From NCBI GenBank assembly GCA_030671095.1, contig DAOVAK010000092.1, positions 1 through 8,364 on the forward strand: a DNA stretch of 8,364 nucleotides, in the 5' to 3' direction. The notes under the pieces were generated by a model, which ran no database searches, was not told where the DNA came from, and saw only the letters and a program-made list of their open reading frames with translations. This document shows positions 1-6,324 of this stretch, one piece after another. The stretch comes from Deltaproteobacteria bacterium (GTDB lineage: Bacteria; Desulfobacterota; DSM-4660; Desulfatiglandales; HGW-15). How positions within the stretch are numbered: the first letter of the stretch is position 1; every line of letters begins with the position of its first letter. The position numbers and the translations under genes were made by a program.

Positions 1-1114
1 CCGTAATCTCTCTGGAGATTCCAAACAGCCCTATAATGTTGCCCTTTTTATCACGCCAAGGAAGCTTTGTCGTCAAAACCCAGTGTTCTCCTCCACCGAT
101 TGATTTACCCCCCTCTTCCTTATTAACTAATGGTATGCCAGTTTCTATTACGTGACTATCGTCACTGGCCGTTTCCTCAGCAATCTCTTCTGTAAAGAGA
201 TCCTCATCTTTTTTCCCAATAATGTCTTCCAGACTGCACCCGAACAGATCACAAAAGGAGTTGCTTGCGCGGAAAAATCTCCTGTTTTCGTCCTTAAAGT
301 AAACGTAGTCTGGGATGTTATCTAGCAACGTTTGCATGAGATCTTGTTCATAAGATGCCTCCTTTTCAGCCCGCTTACGCTCTTCTATTTCGAGCCTCAA
401 CTGCTCATTTGCTTCAGCAAGATCGGCAGTACGCTCCTGTACTCGCTTTTCCAGTTCGTCACGAGCCTTTATGAGGGCTTCCTCGGCCTCCCTGCGCTGC
501 AATGCTACTGCTGCCTGATGTATAAATGTCTCTACAATATCGTCCCCCTTCAGCCCACTACTGCCTCGACGCGTAATGATAATGGCATTGCCAAATAGTT
601 CTCCTTTGCAGGCAAATCCCATCGCGTAAATGTCACCGAAGCTGAGAAGGTCCTCAATTCTACGGCATATTCCAGCGGGTATTTCCCCAAAGGAAAGCTC
701 GTACAGTCCCGGCGGACCTATAACCAGTTTACCCGTAGCAAGTTGTGCTCTGGCATCTTCATCCGTTATTGGAAATGACATGCCCACAGGGTTCCTTCCA
801 ATGAGTTTGAGAACGGCCTTTGAATATTTGCCAAGGCCTTCGACGGCGCGGGTGCAAAAGATGTCTGTCTCTTTATCGTATGAGTTGATGGCGATCACAC
901 AATCACCAACCAGTTCTTTGAGCCTTTCCCCTATAAGCTGATAAATACTTTCGTCAAGCGGAAACTCAACGAATTCCGTTGACGTTCTGGACAGAAACTG
1001 TAGATACCGGGTGTACTTTTGAAGTGTATCATTATCTCGCTTGCGGTCAGCTATCTTTCGCTCTAACTCTTCGACCCTTCTTTGCAAATCTTCATAGGTT
1101 GGTTTTCCAGTCAT
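1..1114 (-). CDS. GAF-PAS cytoplasmic sensor protein, N-terminal part (3' end outside window)
   Basis: An open frame of about 370 codons runs from an ATG at 1114 to the window edge without a stop. In order it shows a short N-terminal coiled coil (TYEDLQRRVEELE, residues ~6-25), a GAF-like domain (~50-205, ending in FGNAIIITRRG and HQAAVALQRREAEEAL), a heptad-rich coiled-coil linker (~213-252, DELEKRVQERTADLAEAN) and a PAS domain (~258-370) that closes with the PAC-type GLFGISREIT. No membrane segment is visible, so it should be cytoplasmic. Such proteins usually continue into a histidine kinase or GGDEF output domain; which one cannot be seen here. The start is supported by AGGGGG about 8 nt upstream; a better AGGAGG lies about 16 nt upstream, which is rather far. 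The ligand cannot be read from the sequence. The N-terminal pattern is, from memory, common in Desulfobacterota sensors. The gene reads away from a long intergenic region with possible operators. Confidence 0.88.
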   Translation of the reverse strand, partial: MTGKPTYEDLQRRVEELERKIADRKRDNDTLQKYTRYLQFLSRTSTEFVEFPLDESIYQLIGERLKELVGDCVIAINSYDKETDIFCTRAVEGLGKYSKAVLKLIGRNPVGMSFPITDEDARAQLATGKLVIGPPGLYELSFGEIPAGICRRIEDLLSFGDIYAMGFACKGELFGNAIIITRRGSSGLKGDDIVETFIHQAAVALQRREAEEALIKARDELEKRVQERTADLAEANEQLRLEIEERKRAEKEASYEQDLMQTLLDNIPDYVYFKDENRRFFRASNSFCDLFGCSLEDIIGKKDEDLFTEEIAEETASDDSHVIETGIPLVNKEEGGKSIGGGEHWVLTTKLPWRDKKGNIIGLFGISREIT

Positions 1115-1182
1115 TAGAAAGTCCCCCTATCCTCCTAAAAAGCTAAAAGCCATAGTCTAAACAGACCGGCTCACGCTGTTAA

Positions 1183-1204
1183 GGTTCAAATCTGGTTTTG
1201 AACC
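1183..1204. repeat. 8-bp inverted repeat (hairpin) upstream of the sensor gene
   Basis: GGTTCAAA and TTTGAACC are separated by six bases (tctggt). The repeat lies about 70 nt upstream of the sensor start, in the likely promoter or 5' leader. It has no T-run on either strand that would make it a normal terminator. It could be an operator or a leader hairpin; the role is unknown. Confidence 0.45.
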
Positions 1205-1257
1205 AGGTGCTTTTCCTTTATTGAGGAGAAACAAACAACGACAATATATTCAAGTCA

Positions 1258-1275
1258 ATTTAGAATATTCTAAAT
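1258..1275. promoter_or_regulatory. 18-bp perfect palindrome, possible operator
   Basis: ATTTAGAATATTCTAAAT is self-complementary over all 18 positions. It lies about 145 nt upstream of the sensor gene (minus strand) and just before a possible small plus-strand frame. Length and symmetry fit a dimeric regulator's operator, and the AT-richness of the sequence makes some palindromes likely by chance. No regulator gene is visible nearby. Confidence 0.35.
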
Positions 1276-1635
1276 GGATCTTTATTCAAAAAGAGGAGAA
1301 ATGTCAAAAACCCTTTCTTCAGAGGGTGAGAAGCTGCATTTTGTGGTGAGTTTTGGGAGAGCAGAAGATTACAGACTTGCCATATGTCTTACTTTGAATA
1401 GCCCTCATTTTGTTACAATGCCAAATCCTTGAATCTGACTGAATCGCAATTCATTCAAGTATTGTTCTGCCAGTCATCAGTTTTTCGGCTTTTTCAAACG
1501 AGCGAATCAGTATCTGTTAGTCGGGCGGCTTTTAAGACTTCTTATCTTAGTCGTTGCTTTTGGAGGGTTCTCAAAACGATAGGTTTGGAGTCGAAAGCTT
1601 AAACCAGGTGGAGCTACAGATACATAGATACTATG

Positions 1636-1730
1636 CGGGGTTCCTTGGTCAGCCTTTGGTGATATATTAGATCTAATGTCAAAAAACCAACCAAAGGAGG
1701 ATTGAAATGAAAAAGACCAAAGGAACCCCG
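1636..1730 (+). promoter_or_regulatory. Nested hairpin enclosing the IS110 ribosome-binding site and start codon
   Basis: The outer arms are cggggttccttggtc (1636-1650) and gaccaaaggaaccccg (1715-1730), complementary except for one bulged base. The inner arms are cctttggt (1653-1660) and accaaagg (1690-1697), a perfect 8-bp match. A 12-bp palindrome, attagatctaat (1666-1677), sits in the terminal loop. The Shine-Dalgarno AAAGGAGG (1693-1700) is partly inside the inner arm, and ATG 1707 lies in the internal loop between the stems. In a transcript starting upstream of 1636, this fold would hide the start site. Such control is known for other transposases such as IS10 and IS50. The pairing is seen directly; the function is inferred. 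Confidence 0.6.
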
Positions 1731-2237
1731 AGGAAGAAAGTTAGCATAATTGAGAAAGTATTGCACCTGGCATTTGAGCTGAGTCAGAACAAATGGAAAC
1801 TGGGATTCAGTGACGGGACCAAGATGCGGTTTAAGAGCATCGCTGCCAGGAACCTGAAGCAATTACATGAAGAGATTGAGAAAGCCCAGGTGCGATTTAA
1901 GATGAAAGGTGATGTGAGGATTGTGAGTTGTTACGAGGCTGGACGGGACGGCTTCTGGTTACACCGCCATTTGTTGAGCTGCGGGATAGAGAATGTGGTT
2001 GTGGACTCATCCAGTATTGAAGTGAATCGTCGCAAGAGGCGAACGAAGACGGATCGGATTGATGCGAGGAAGCTTTTAGGGATGCTGATGAGGTATCATG
2101 GTGGAGAGAGGAAGTTGTGGAGTGTGGTGAATGTGCCCAGTGTGGAAGCTGAAGATGGAAGGAATCTAAATCGGGAGTTAGAGGTTCTGAACAAAGCAGT
2201 TAACACAGCTTGGAAAAGCAGGAATAAGACGGTTTAG
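1707..2237 (+). pseudogene. IS110-family transposase, C-terminally truncated remnant
   Basis: The 176-residue frame matches the N-terminal RuvC-like DEDD domain of IS110-family transposases. Recognisable blocks are LAFELSQNKWKLGF (~21-34, first acidic residue E24), YEAGRDGFWLHR (~76-87, E77), VVVDSSSIEVNRRKRRTKTD (~97-116) and RIDARKLLGML (~117-127, acidic D116/D119), then VPSVEAED. After about residue 160 (NRELEVL) the sequence departs from the family and stops. The usual continuation into a helical linker and the Tnp_IS116 domain, which carries the catalytic serine, is absent; full proteins are about twice this length. A frameshift near 2190-2220 is possible, since the neighbouring frame reads TQLGKAGIRR, but no further transposase sequence is evident downstream. 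The start has AAAGGAGG with 6-nt spacing. The protein should not transpose by itself. Confidence 0.85.
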
Positions 2238-2413
2238 TCGGTCAAATTTTCACTCCATAAGGAGCAAAGCATTGATGTGGTATACTTCTTAGGATTAGAA
2301 GTGGGGTGGTCGAAAGTATCGATAATATATTCATAACTATCCTATGGTGATCGGGCTGCAAGGTTTGAAATTCATTAATTCTACTGATTTAATATAGAAT
2401 CAAGGTTTATAGT

Positions 2414-2445
2414 AATAAAAAGGCAGGACCTGTAAAGATCCTGCC
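2414..2445 (-). terminator. Rho-independent terminator of the cytidylate-kinase-like gene
   Basis: On the minus strand GGCAGGA (2445-2439 side) pairs with TCCTGCC across a 10-nt loop, giving a 7-bp GC-rich stem, followed at once by TTTTTATTA. It begins about 24 nt after the stop codon of the minus-strand gene at 2469. Confidence 0.8.
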
Positions 2446-2468
2446 GTCAGCCATTGGCTTTTAGCAGA

Positions 2469-3281
2469 TTAACCACGAGCTTCCGCCCCTCTGGGAAGGA
2501 GCTCAACTCTTGCCTCTCTGACACCAGGGACCGTTTTGGCTTTTTCTTCTATTTGCTGAGCTAATGCCTCAAATTGTAGCATTGGCGCTTCGGTCTTGAT
2601 CAATATGGTTCCATCCTGGGCAGACACCCGGAGATCTGCTTTGACATCCATCAGCACAGCCTTAGTTTGAGCGGCGAGAGCTAAATCATCGATTGCCCTC
2701 TGGGATTCAGGTGTTGCCTGAAACTGCTCCAGCCTCGCCGCGTGGGATATCATGTCCACAGCATCTTTTACTGTTAGTTTGTGAATATGGATCACTAAGT
2801 CATAGTTTATTGAATCCCATGTGTCTATCCCATATAGGTACTCGCTCCATTTCCTTCTCTCTGTATCGTCTTTTTGTAAAATGCTCAGGGCTTCCTTACC
2901 GGATATGCCTTCTCGTTCCATCTCCAGCCTTACACGATCATCTAGATCTGCAATGATTCTCACCTTAAGAACATGGCATATTCCCTTTACAAAGAAATGG
3001 CCGGCGAGTCCATGGTAGACAATATTATCCTTTTTAAAATGATTCAGTATCTCCGCCTGAATAAAGCTGATATATTTCTCCTTTCTATAGGAAAAGCTGT
3101 TCAGAATGGAAGGCGCATCATGAATGGCTCGGACAAGTTTTATCTCGGGGACATTGAATTCTTCTTTTGCTTCAAGAAGAACTTTCCGGGCAATGCATTC
3201 GTAACCAAGCTCTTGAGCTACTTTCTCCGCAATTTCTTTACCTTTACTATAAGAACCACGAGAAATGGTGATAATTGCCAT
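2469..3281 (-). CDS. Cytidylate kinase-like protein with BON-like C-terminal domain
   Basis: The 270-residue protein opens with ITISRGSYSKGKEIAEKVAQ (residues 4-23), the modified nucleotide-binding loop of the cytidylate-kinase-like family (Cytidylate_kin2 type), followed by LGYECIARKVL. Around residues 137-163 it has the lid-like block DDTERRKWSEYLYGIDTWDS and YDLVIH typical of the family. A canonical CMP kinase would transfer phosphate from ATP to CMP or dCMP, but the substrate of this subfamily is uncertain. Residues ~205-262 form an extra domain (DVKADLRVSAQDGTILIKTE ... VPGVREARVEL) that resembles a BON domain, a small fold often linked to membrane or ligand binding. No signal peptide is present. 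The start at 3281 is preceded by AAAGGAG with 7-nt spacing. The gene stands alone with its own terminator. The kinase-like fold is firm; the BON assignment is from pattern only. Confidence 0.82.
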   Translation of the reverse strand: MAIITISRGSYSKGKEIAEKVAQELGYECIARKVLLEAKEEFNVPEIKLVRAIHDAPSILNSFSYRKEKYISFIQAEILNHFKKDNIVYHGLAGHFFVKGICHVLKVRIIADLDDRVRLEMEREGISGKEALSILQKDDTERRKWSEYLYGIDTWDSINYDLVIHIHKLTVKDAVDMISHAARLEQFQATPESQRAIDDLALAAQTKAVLMDVKADLRVSAQDGTILIKTEAPMLQFEALAQQIEEKAKTVPGVREARVELLPRGAEARG

Positions 3282-3827
3282 AATTTCGCTCCTTTAGTTT
3301 TCAGATAATCATTTCGATGACTTATATAAGAAGTCACCTCTTCCGACAGGCCTGGTGAAGACACCTTTCAAAAGGAAGACGAACAGATCCTTCCCTTTCT
3401 CAATTTTGGCAACCGGTCACAGGTCAGGGCCCTGTCGGCTCTGCTGTAAAAATCTACTAATTTACGATAAGGCGGGCTTTGGGAGGGCTGTGCTCGTGGC
3501 AAAGAGAGGGGATGCTATGAAATCTCTCTGGTTTATGGTCGTTACAGGTAGTGGTTTTTGAGGTATCCTTCAGGTTGGAATCCACCAACCCATAGTTGAG
3601 GAGTTCGAACGCCTTTTTGGTACCCGCGAGACAAGTTTTTTCCAAGAAATACATCTCCCTCTTCGGCTGCTTTGGACTGTTAAGATCGTATTCAGATGGC
3701 AATAATAGCATGATATGAGTACAATTTCCAGAGAGAAAGAGAGAATTATAGATTGATGAATGAAATTCTACGGATTCTCACATTTGGTGTTCAACTTCTG
3801 AGCCTTTAAGGTTTCTTATTGCCATAG
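3282..3827. other. Intergenic region without a convincing gene
   Basis: This stretch lies upstream of the minus-strand kinase-like gene and should contain its promoter, but no good -35/-10 pair was found. Short palindromes occur: cttatataag at 3321-3330 and cagggccctg at 3425-3434 (the latter inside acagg/cctgt arms at 3419-3423 and 3431-3435). A minus-strand frame of 84 codons (3711-3457) lacks a ribosome-binding site and is not recognised. A 14-codon plus-strand frame from ATG 3517 (MKSLWFMVVTGSGF) has AGAGGGG at good spacing, but is too short to judge. Given the permease remnant to the right, the stretch may be decayed coding DNA. Confidence 0.45.
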
Positions 3828-3923
3828 TTCCGCTTCAGTGACTACCTCAAACTCGGCATTCCCCTCAACCTGCTTGTCCTCATTGTGGGCACCCTCTTTA
3901 TTCCGCATTTCTGGCCATTCTAG
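3828..3923 (+). pseudogene. C-terminal remnant of an SLC13/DASS-type permease
   Basis: The 31-codon frame reads FRFSDYLKLGIPLNLL, then VLIVGTLFIPHFWPF and a stop. Many sodium:sulfate/dicarboxylate symporters (SLC13/DASS) end this way: a loop with F-S-D-Y-x-K-x-G-x-P, one hydrophobic helix, and a terminal P-x-x-W-P-F. The frame is closed by TAG just upstream (3825-3827) and no start or ribosome-binding site is present. In an adjacent frame ATTGCCATAGTT could encode the N-A-I-V part that precedes this segment in intact proteins, hinting at an internal deletion. Only the last transmembrane helix survives. The family match is by eye over a short stretch, so it needs a search to confirm. Confidence 0.5.
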
Positions 3924-3949
3924 CAATCCAGTTGTCAAAGGAAATAGCG

Positions 3950-3963
3950 CGGCGTGAACGCCG
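3950..3963 (-). terminator. Weak possible terminator after the UspA gene
   Basis: On the minus strand CGGCG-TTCA-CGCCG forms a 5-bp GC stem with a tetraloop, 35 nt past the UspA stop codon. It is followed by only a short T-run (CGCTATTT), so efficient intrinsic termination is doubtful. Confidence 0.3.
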
Positions 3964-3997
3964 GCTTAAATGAAAACCTGAACAGCAGATCCGTTCC

Positions 3998-4456
3998 CTA
4001 CTCTACAGACGGGACAACGAGTACGGGGCATGGCGCGTGTCCGATCACATTCTGGGCGACGCTGCCCATCAGGACCCGCTTGATCCCGGTCCGGCCGTGG
4101 GTTCCCATGACGATGAGGTCAATTGCTCTTTCCTTTGCCTCCAGGACAATGAACTCGTGGGGTTTGCCCCCCATGTGAACGATTGTCTCGCAGGGGATAT
4201 TGGCCTTATCTATCTTTTGTTTTGCCCTGTCCAGATGTTGCCTCACCTCTTCCGACATTTTCTCCACAAGGGCCGGGGCGACTTCCATCTGTTCCGGGTA
4301 GAGATCGACGACGCTGATCACGAAGATCTGACTGTTACAGATCTCCCCCAGGCTGATGGCCTGATCCACCGCCGCATCGCTAAAGGCGGACCCGTCAACG
4401 GCTACCAAAATTCTTTCGCCCCTGGTCAAGGGACATGCGAATTCCTCTTGTGCCAT
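3998..4456 (-). CDS. Universal stress protein, UspA family, ATP-binding type
   Basis: This 152-residue protein is a single Usp domain of normal length. It starts with the beta strand ILVAVDGS (~16-23), whose aspartate contacts the nucleotide in this family, and ends with the signature G-T-H-G-(9 residues)-G-S (GTHGRTGIKRVLMGSVAQNV, ~118-137) plus CPVLVVPS. The G-2X-G-9X-G-S spacing marks the ATP-binding subgroup, so it probably binds ATP or another adenine nucleotide as a homodimer in the cytoplasm. A start at 4456 is preferred: GGAGGG lies about 7 nt ahead of it, whereas the alternative ATG at 4462 is only 1-2 nt from the same site. It is the last gene of the row behind the small membrane protein (70-nt gap), suggesting co-transcription and a regulatory or stress-sensing role for the transporter. 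The exact partner is unknown. Confidence 0.93.
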   Translation of the reverse strand: MAQEEFACPLTRGERILVAVDGSAFSDAAVDQAISLGEICNSQIFVISVVDLYPEQMEVAPALVEKMSEEVRQHLDRAKQKIDKANIPCETIVHMGGKPHEFIVLEAKERAIDLIVMGTHGRTGIKRVLMGSVAQNVIGHAPCPVLVVPSVE

Positions 4457-4526
4457 GTTCATGCCCTCCGAAAAAAAGCAAATTTTTAAAAAATGGGTTA
4501 TCCGTTACTCAAAAGCACTCTGATCA

Positions 4527-4955
4527 CTAGTGCATCCCCACAATGCCAATCATGGACACGGTGACAAGAGCGGCCACCCACAACGACAGGATAACATAAA
4601 AATAAATCCTGTCAGCGGCATATGCAATGGTCGTAGCAAGGAGGGCCCACAAGGCGACGCTACAGCCCAGAGCCAAACCCAATTGGGTGAAACCGTCACC
4701 ATAGGTGAGATTTTTGAGGTAAAAGTGCCCTCCTGGGAATTTCCCTCCCACCTCCTGCCATATGGTCTGGGCGTCTTTGCCCTGAAAAATGGCGTTGAAG
4801 AGCTTGTAGGGATTCAGGACATTGTTGTCCGGAGAAGCAATGGATATGACCGGACCGACCATACAGATGAGACAGGCGATGATGGTGATCCAGTACACGA
4901 TGGCACCATATACGGTCTGTGCACGCGGCATTTTCGGGGTTTCTTCCATATTCAT
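4527..4955 (-). CDS. Small three-helix membrane protein linked to TauE/SafE
   Basis: The 142-residue protein has three predicted transmembrane segments, ~15-40 (VYWITIIACLICMVGPVISI), ~90-113 (LGLALGCSVALWALLATTIA) and ~117-140 (YFYVILSLWVAALVTVSMIG). A polar stretch of ~50 residues lies between the first two (DNNVLNPYKLFNAIFQGKDA, then KFPGGHFYLKNL). The start at 4955 is well supported by GGAGGG with 7-nt spacing. It begins 16 nt after the permease stop codon, so the two are almost certainly co-transcribed and may act together at the membrane. Its layout resembles the DUF1634-type proteins often found beside TauE/SafE permeases, but this is an impression from size and context and not a firm family call. 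Function unknown; an accessory subunit is the simplest guess. Confidence 0.82.
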   Translation of the reverse strand: MNMEETPKMPRAQTVYGAIVYWITIIACLICMVGPVISIASPDNNVLNPYKLFNAIFQGKDAQTIWQEVGGKFPGGHFYLKNLTYGDGFTQLGLALGCSVALWALLATTIAYAADRIYFYVILSLWVAALVTVSMIGIVGMH

Positions 4956-4971
4956 ATCTTTTCCCTCCGAC

Positions 4972-6066
4972 TTAGTCTTTGGCCTTGGTGAATTTGATAA
5001 TCGAGCGTGCCACGGCGGCGAAGATAATCACGAACACCGCGCCGTTGAGCCACACCGGTACTTTCCCGATGACGCCCAACATGCCGAAGCCCTTGGTCAG
5101 CAGCCCGAAGCACGCAAAGAACATAAATCCGATCAAAAGGTATCTCACAAAACCGGCTTTGACTCGAATAAGAATCAGGGCGCCGAGCAAACCGCCCAGT
5201 ACCTGCCCGACCAGCCAGGGCGCCGCAAAGATAGGGATGATGGCCCCCATGAGCAGATAGGGCCACACGCCGATACAGTCGCCCATTCCAAGGAGGACCC
5301 CGCTGTTGGCGGCGGCCACCTTGAGGGGAACGGCCATAATAACGTTTTGCGCAGGCACGATGGCCCAGCCGGCCCCCAGACCGAAGAACCCGGAAAGCAG
5401 ACCGACGCCGATAATGGCGACAATCACCCAACCGGCTCTGGTAAGCGGATAATCAATGACTTTGTTAAGGGATACTTCGTAGTACGGTTGTGAAAGCTTC
5501 AGCCACTTTGTGAATCCGTCCACTTTTTTGACCTCGGGCCACTCAATTTTCTTGCCTCCGACCAGGAAATAGACGGCGAGCGAGCAGAGAATGACGCCCA
5601 GGGCGAGACGGACAAGACCTTCACCGGTTTCTCCCAGGTGTTTGGCCACATAGATGGCCCCCTGGGCGCCGGAAAAGGCCCCCACACCGTATGCGGCCGC
5701 ACAGTATATGCAGATCCTAAGGTTGGCCAACCCCCGTTTCATAAAGGGGCCCGTAGACACCAGACCGCTGAACATGGCAACGATCAGGCCCGTTGCCCTG
5801 ACGATGAGGCTGTCCACGGATGTGAAGGCCAGCATGAAGGGCGTAAACAAAACGCCGCCCCCGATTCCGCCTATCACGGCAACCAGGGCGATGGCGAAAC
5901 TGAGCAAAAAGAATCCAAAAAGCCATCCCCATATGGCTCCGCCGGACATGGCGCCGGGCTGCGTTTCCGCACTCCCCGTGATCAAGGCAAGCGCTACGTA
6001 CGAAATGATGAGCACGGCGAGCATCACGTTCACTTCAAGCCACGGAGATCTAAAAAATTTACCCAT
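4972..6066 (-). CDS. TauE/SafE family permease (sulfite/organosulfonate-type anion transporter)
   Basis: The 364-residue protein is an integral membrane protein with two related halves, as in the TauE/SafE (DUF81) family. The first repeat has AVIGGIGGGVLFTPFMLAF (~63-81) and the second GLLSGFFGLGAGWAIVPAQN (~222-241) followed by VPLKVAAANSG; these glycine-rich GxGxG...P motifs define the family. An extra N-terminal helix (~12-30) precedes the first repeat, and a hydrophilic loop of about 40 residues (~170-210) joins the halves. Family members export sulfite or sulfoacetate, or take up sulfonates, thiosulfate or related anions; the substrate here is not decidable. The start at 6066 is chosen because GAGGAGG lies about 6 nt ahead; an upstream in-frame ATG at 6114 has no ribosome-binding site. 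It leads the row TauE - membrane protein - UspA and has a likely promoter 40-65 nt upstream. In a sulfur-metabolising host, sulfate or sulfite transport is plausible. Confidence 0.92.
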   Translation of the reverse strand: MGKFFRSPWLEVNVMLAVLIISYVALALITGSAETQPGAMSGGAIWGWLFGFFLLSFAIALVAVIGGIGGGVLFTPFMLAFTSVDSLIVRATGLIVAMFSGLVSTGPFMKRGLANLRICIYCAAAYGVGAFSGAQGAIYVAKHLGETGEGLVRLALGVILCSLAVYFLVGGKKIEWPEVKKVDGFTKWLKLSQPYYEVSLNKVIDYPLTRAGWVIVAIIGVGLLSGFFGLGAGWAIVPAQNVIMAVPLKVAAANSGVLLGMGDCIGVWPYLLMGAIIPIFAAPWLVGQVLGGLLGALILIRVKAGFVRYLLIGFMFFACFGLLTKGFGMLGVIGKVPVWLNGAVFVIIFAAVARSIIKFTKAKD

Positions 6067-6104
6067 TCGTCGCCTCCTCTCCCTTGTGATTTTTAGCGGA
6101 AGCT

Positions 6105-6133
6105 CATCTAACACAAACGGTTTCCCTTGTCAA
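6105..6133 (-). promoter_or_regulatory. Sigma-70-like promoter of the TauE operon
   Basis: On the minus strand a perfect TTGACA (6133-6128) is followed, after 17 nt, by TAGATG (6110-6105), a weak -10 box with T, A and A in the key first, second and fourth places. Transcription would start about 30 nt before the ribosome-binding site of the permease. The -35 is strong, the -10 poor, so activation by a regulator is possible. Confidence 0.5.
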
Positions 6134-6152
6134 ACAAATTAAAGGAGTGGAA

Positions 6153-6290
6153 ATGCGGGAAAAAGCAATTAATACAAAAATTTATAAATTAATCTTCCTG
6201 GTCGGAAACATCATAAAAAGACGTCCTCAGCGTAGATTCCGGACCAATTTTGAGTATCGGGATTGGTCTGTACTGATGAGGCGGTCGTGA
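6153..6290 (+). CDS. Possible 45-residue protein, unrecognised
   Basis: An ATG at 6153 follows AAAGGAG with 5-6 nt spacing and opens a 45-codon frame (MREKAINTKIYKLIFLVGNI... ending in RDWSVLMRRS). The product is basic, with one short hydrophobic patch (residues 12-21). It reads away from the TauE promoter and towards the toxin remnant. It is not recognised; it might be part of the lost toxin-antitoxin module or just chance. The good ribosome-binding site is the only positive evidence. Confidence 0.25.
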   Translation: MREKAINTKIYKLIFLVGNIIKRRPQRRFRTNFEYRDWSVLMRRS

Positions 6291-6324
6291 CGGTGTAATC
6301 GGACGAGCGACCTGATGATGAGGT

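Larger units (their letters stand above)
1115..1706. other. Gene-poor, structured region between the sensor and the IS110 remnant
   Basis: No convincing gene is present. The best candidate is a small plus-strand frame from ATG 1301 (or in-frame ATG 1274) to a stop at 1430-1432, giving 43 or 52 residues (MSKTLSSEGEKLHF...). A GAGGAG sits only 2 nt before ATG 1301, which is too close, and the peptide is not recognised. The left part must hold the promoter of the minus-strand sensor; TTGACT at 1251-1256 (minus) is a possible -35 box but no good -10 follows. The right part, roughly 1433-1706, is probably the non-coding left end of the IS110 element. It contains an imperfect direct repeat (TTAGTCG...GCTTTT at 1517-1533 and 1547-1561) and a short stem, ggttt/aaacc at 1582-1586 and 1601-1605. 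Confidence 0.5.

Noticed and set aside
630..941. Open frame on the plus strand opposite the sensor gene
   Set aside because: It is a shadow of the minus-strand GAF region, which has clear domain motifs; the plus-strand product resembles nothing.
1614..1862. 82-codon minus-strand frame over the IS110 start
   Set aside because: Overlaps the clearly recognisable transposase coding sequence and has no supporting features.
3457..3711. 84-codon minus-strand frame between the kinase-like gene and UspA
   Set aside because: No ribosome-binding site, no recognisable domain; kept only as a remark in the intergenic entry.
4037..4489. 150-codon plus-strand frame opposite UspA
   Set aside because: It mirrors the minus-strand Usp gene, whose ATP-binding signature is unmistakable; no ribosome-binding site.
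4822..5493. 223-codon plus-strand frame opposite the TauE and small membrane genes
   Set aside because: Composition is that of an antisense frame (rich in H, D, G, Q), and it spans two well-supported minus-strand genes.
5638..6142. Two overlapping plus-strand frames of 152 and 162 codons opposite the TauE start
   Set aside because: Both are antisense shadows of the permease N-terminal half.
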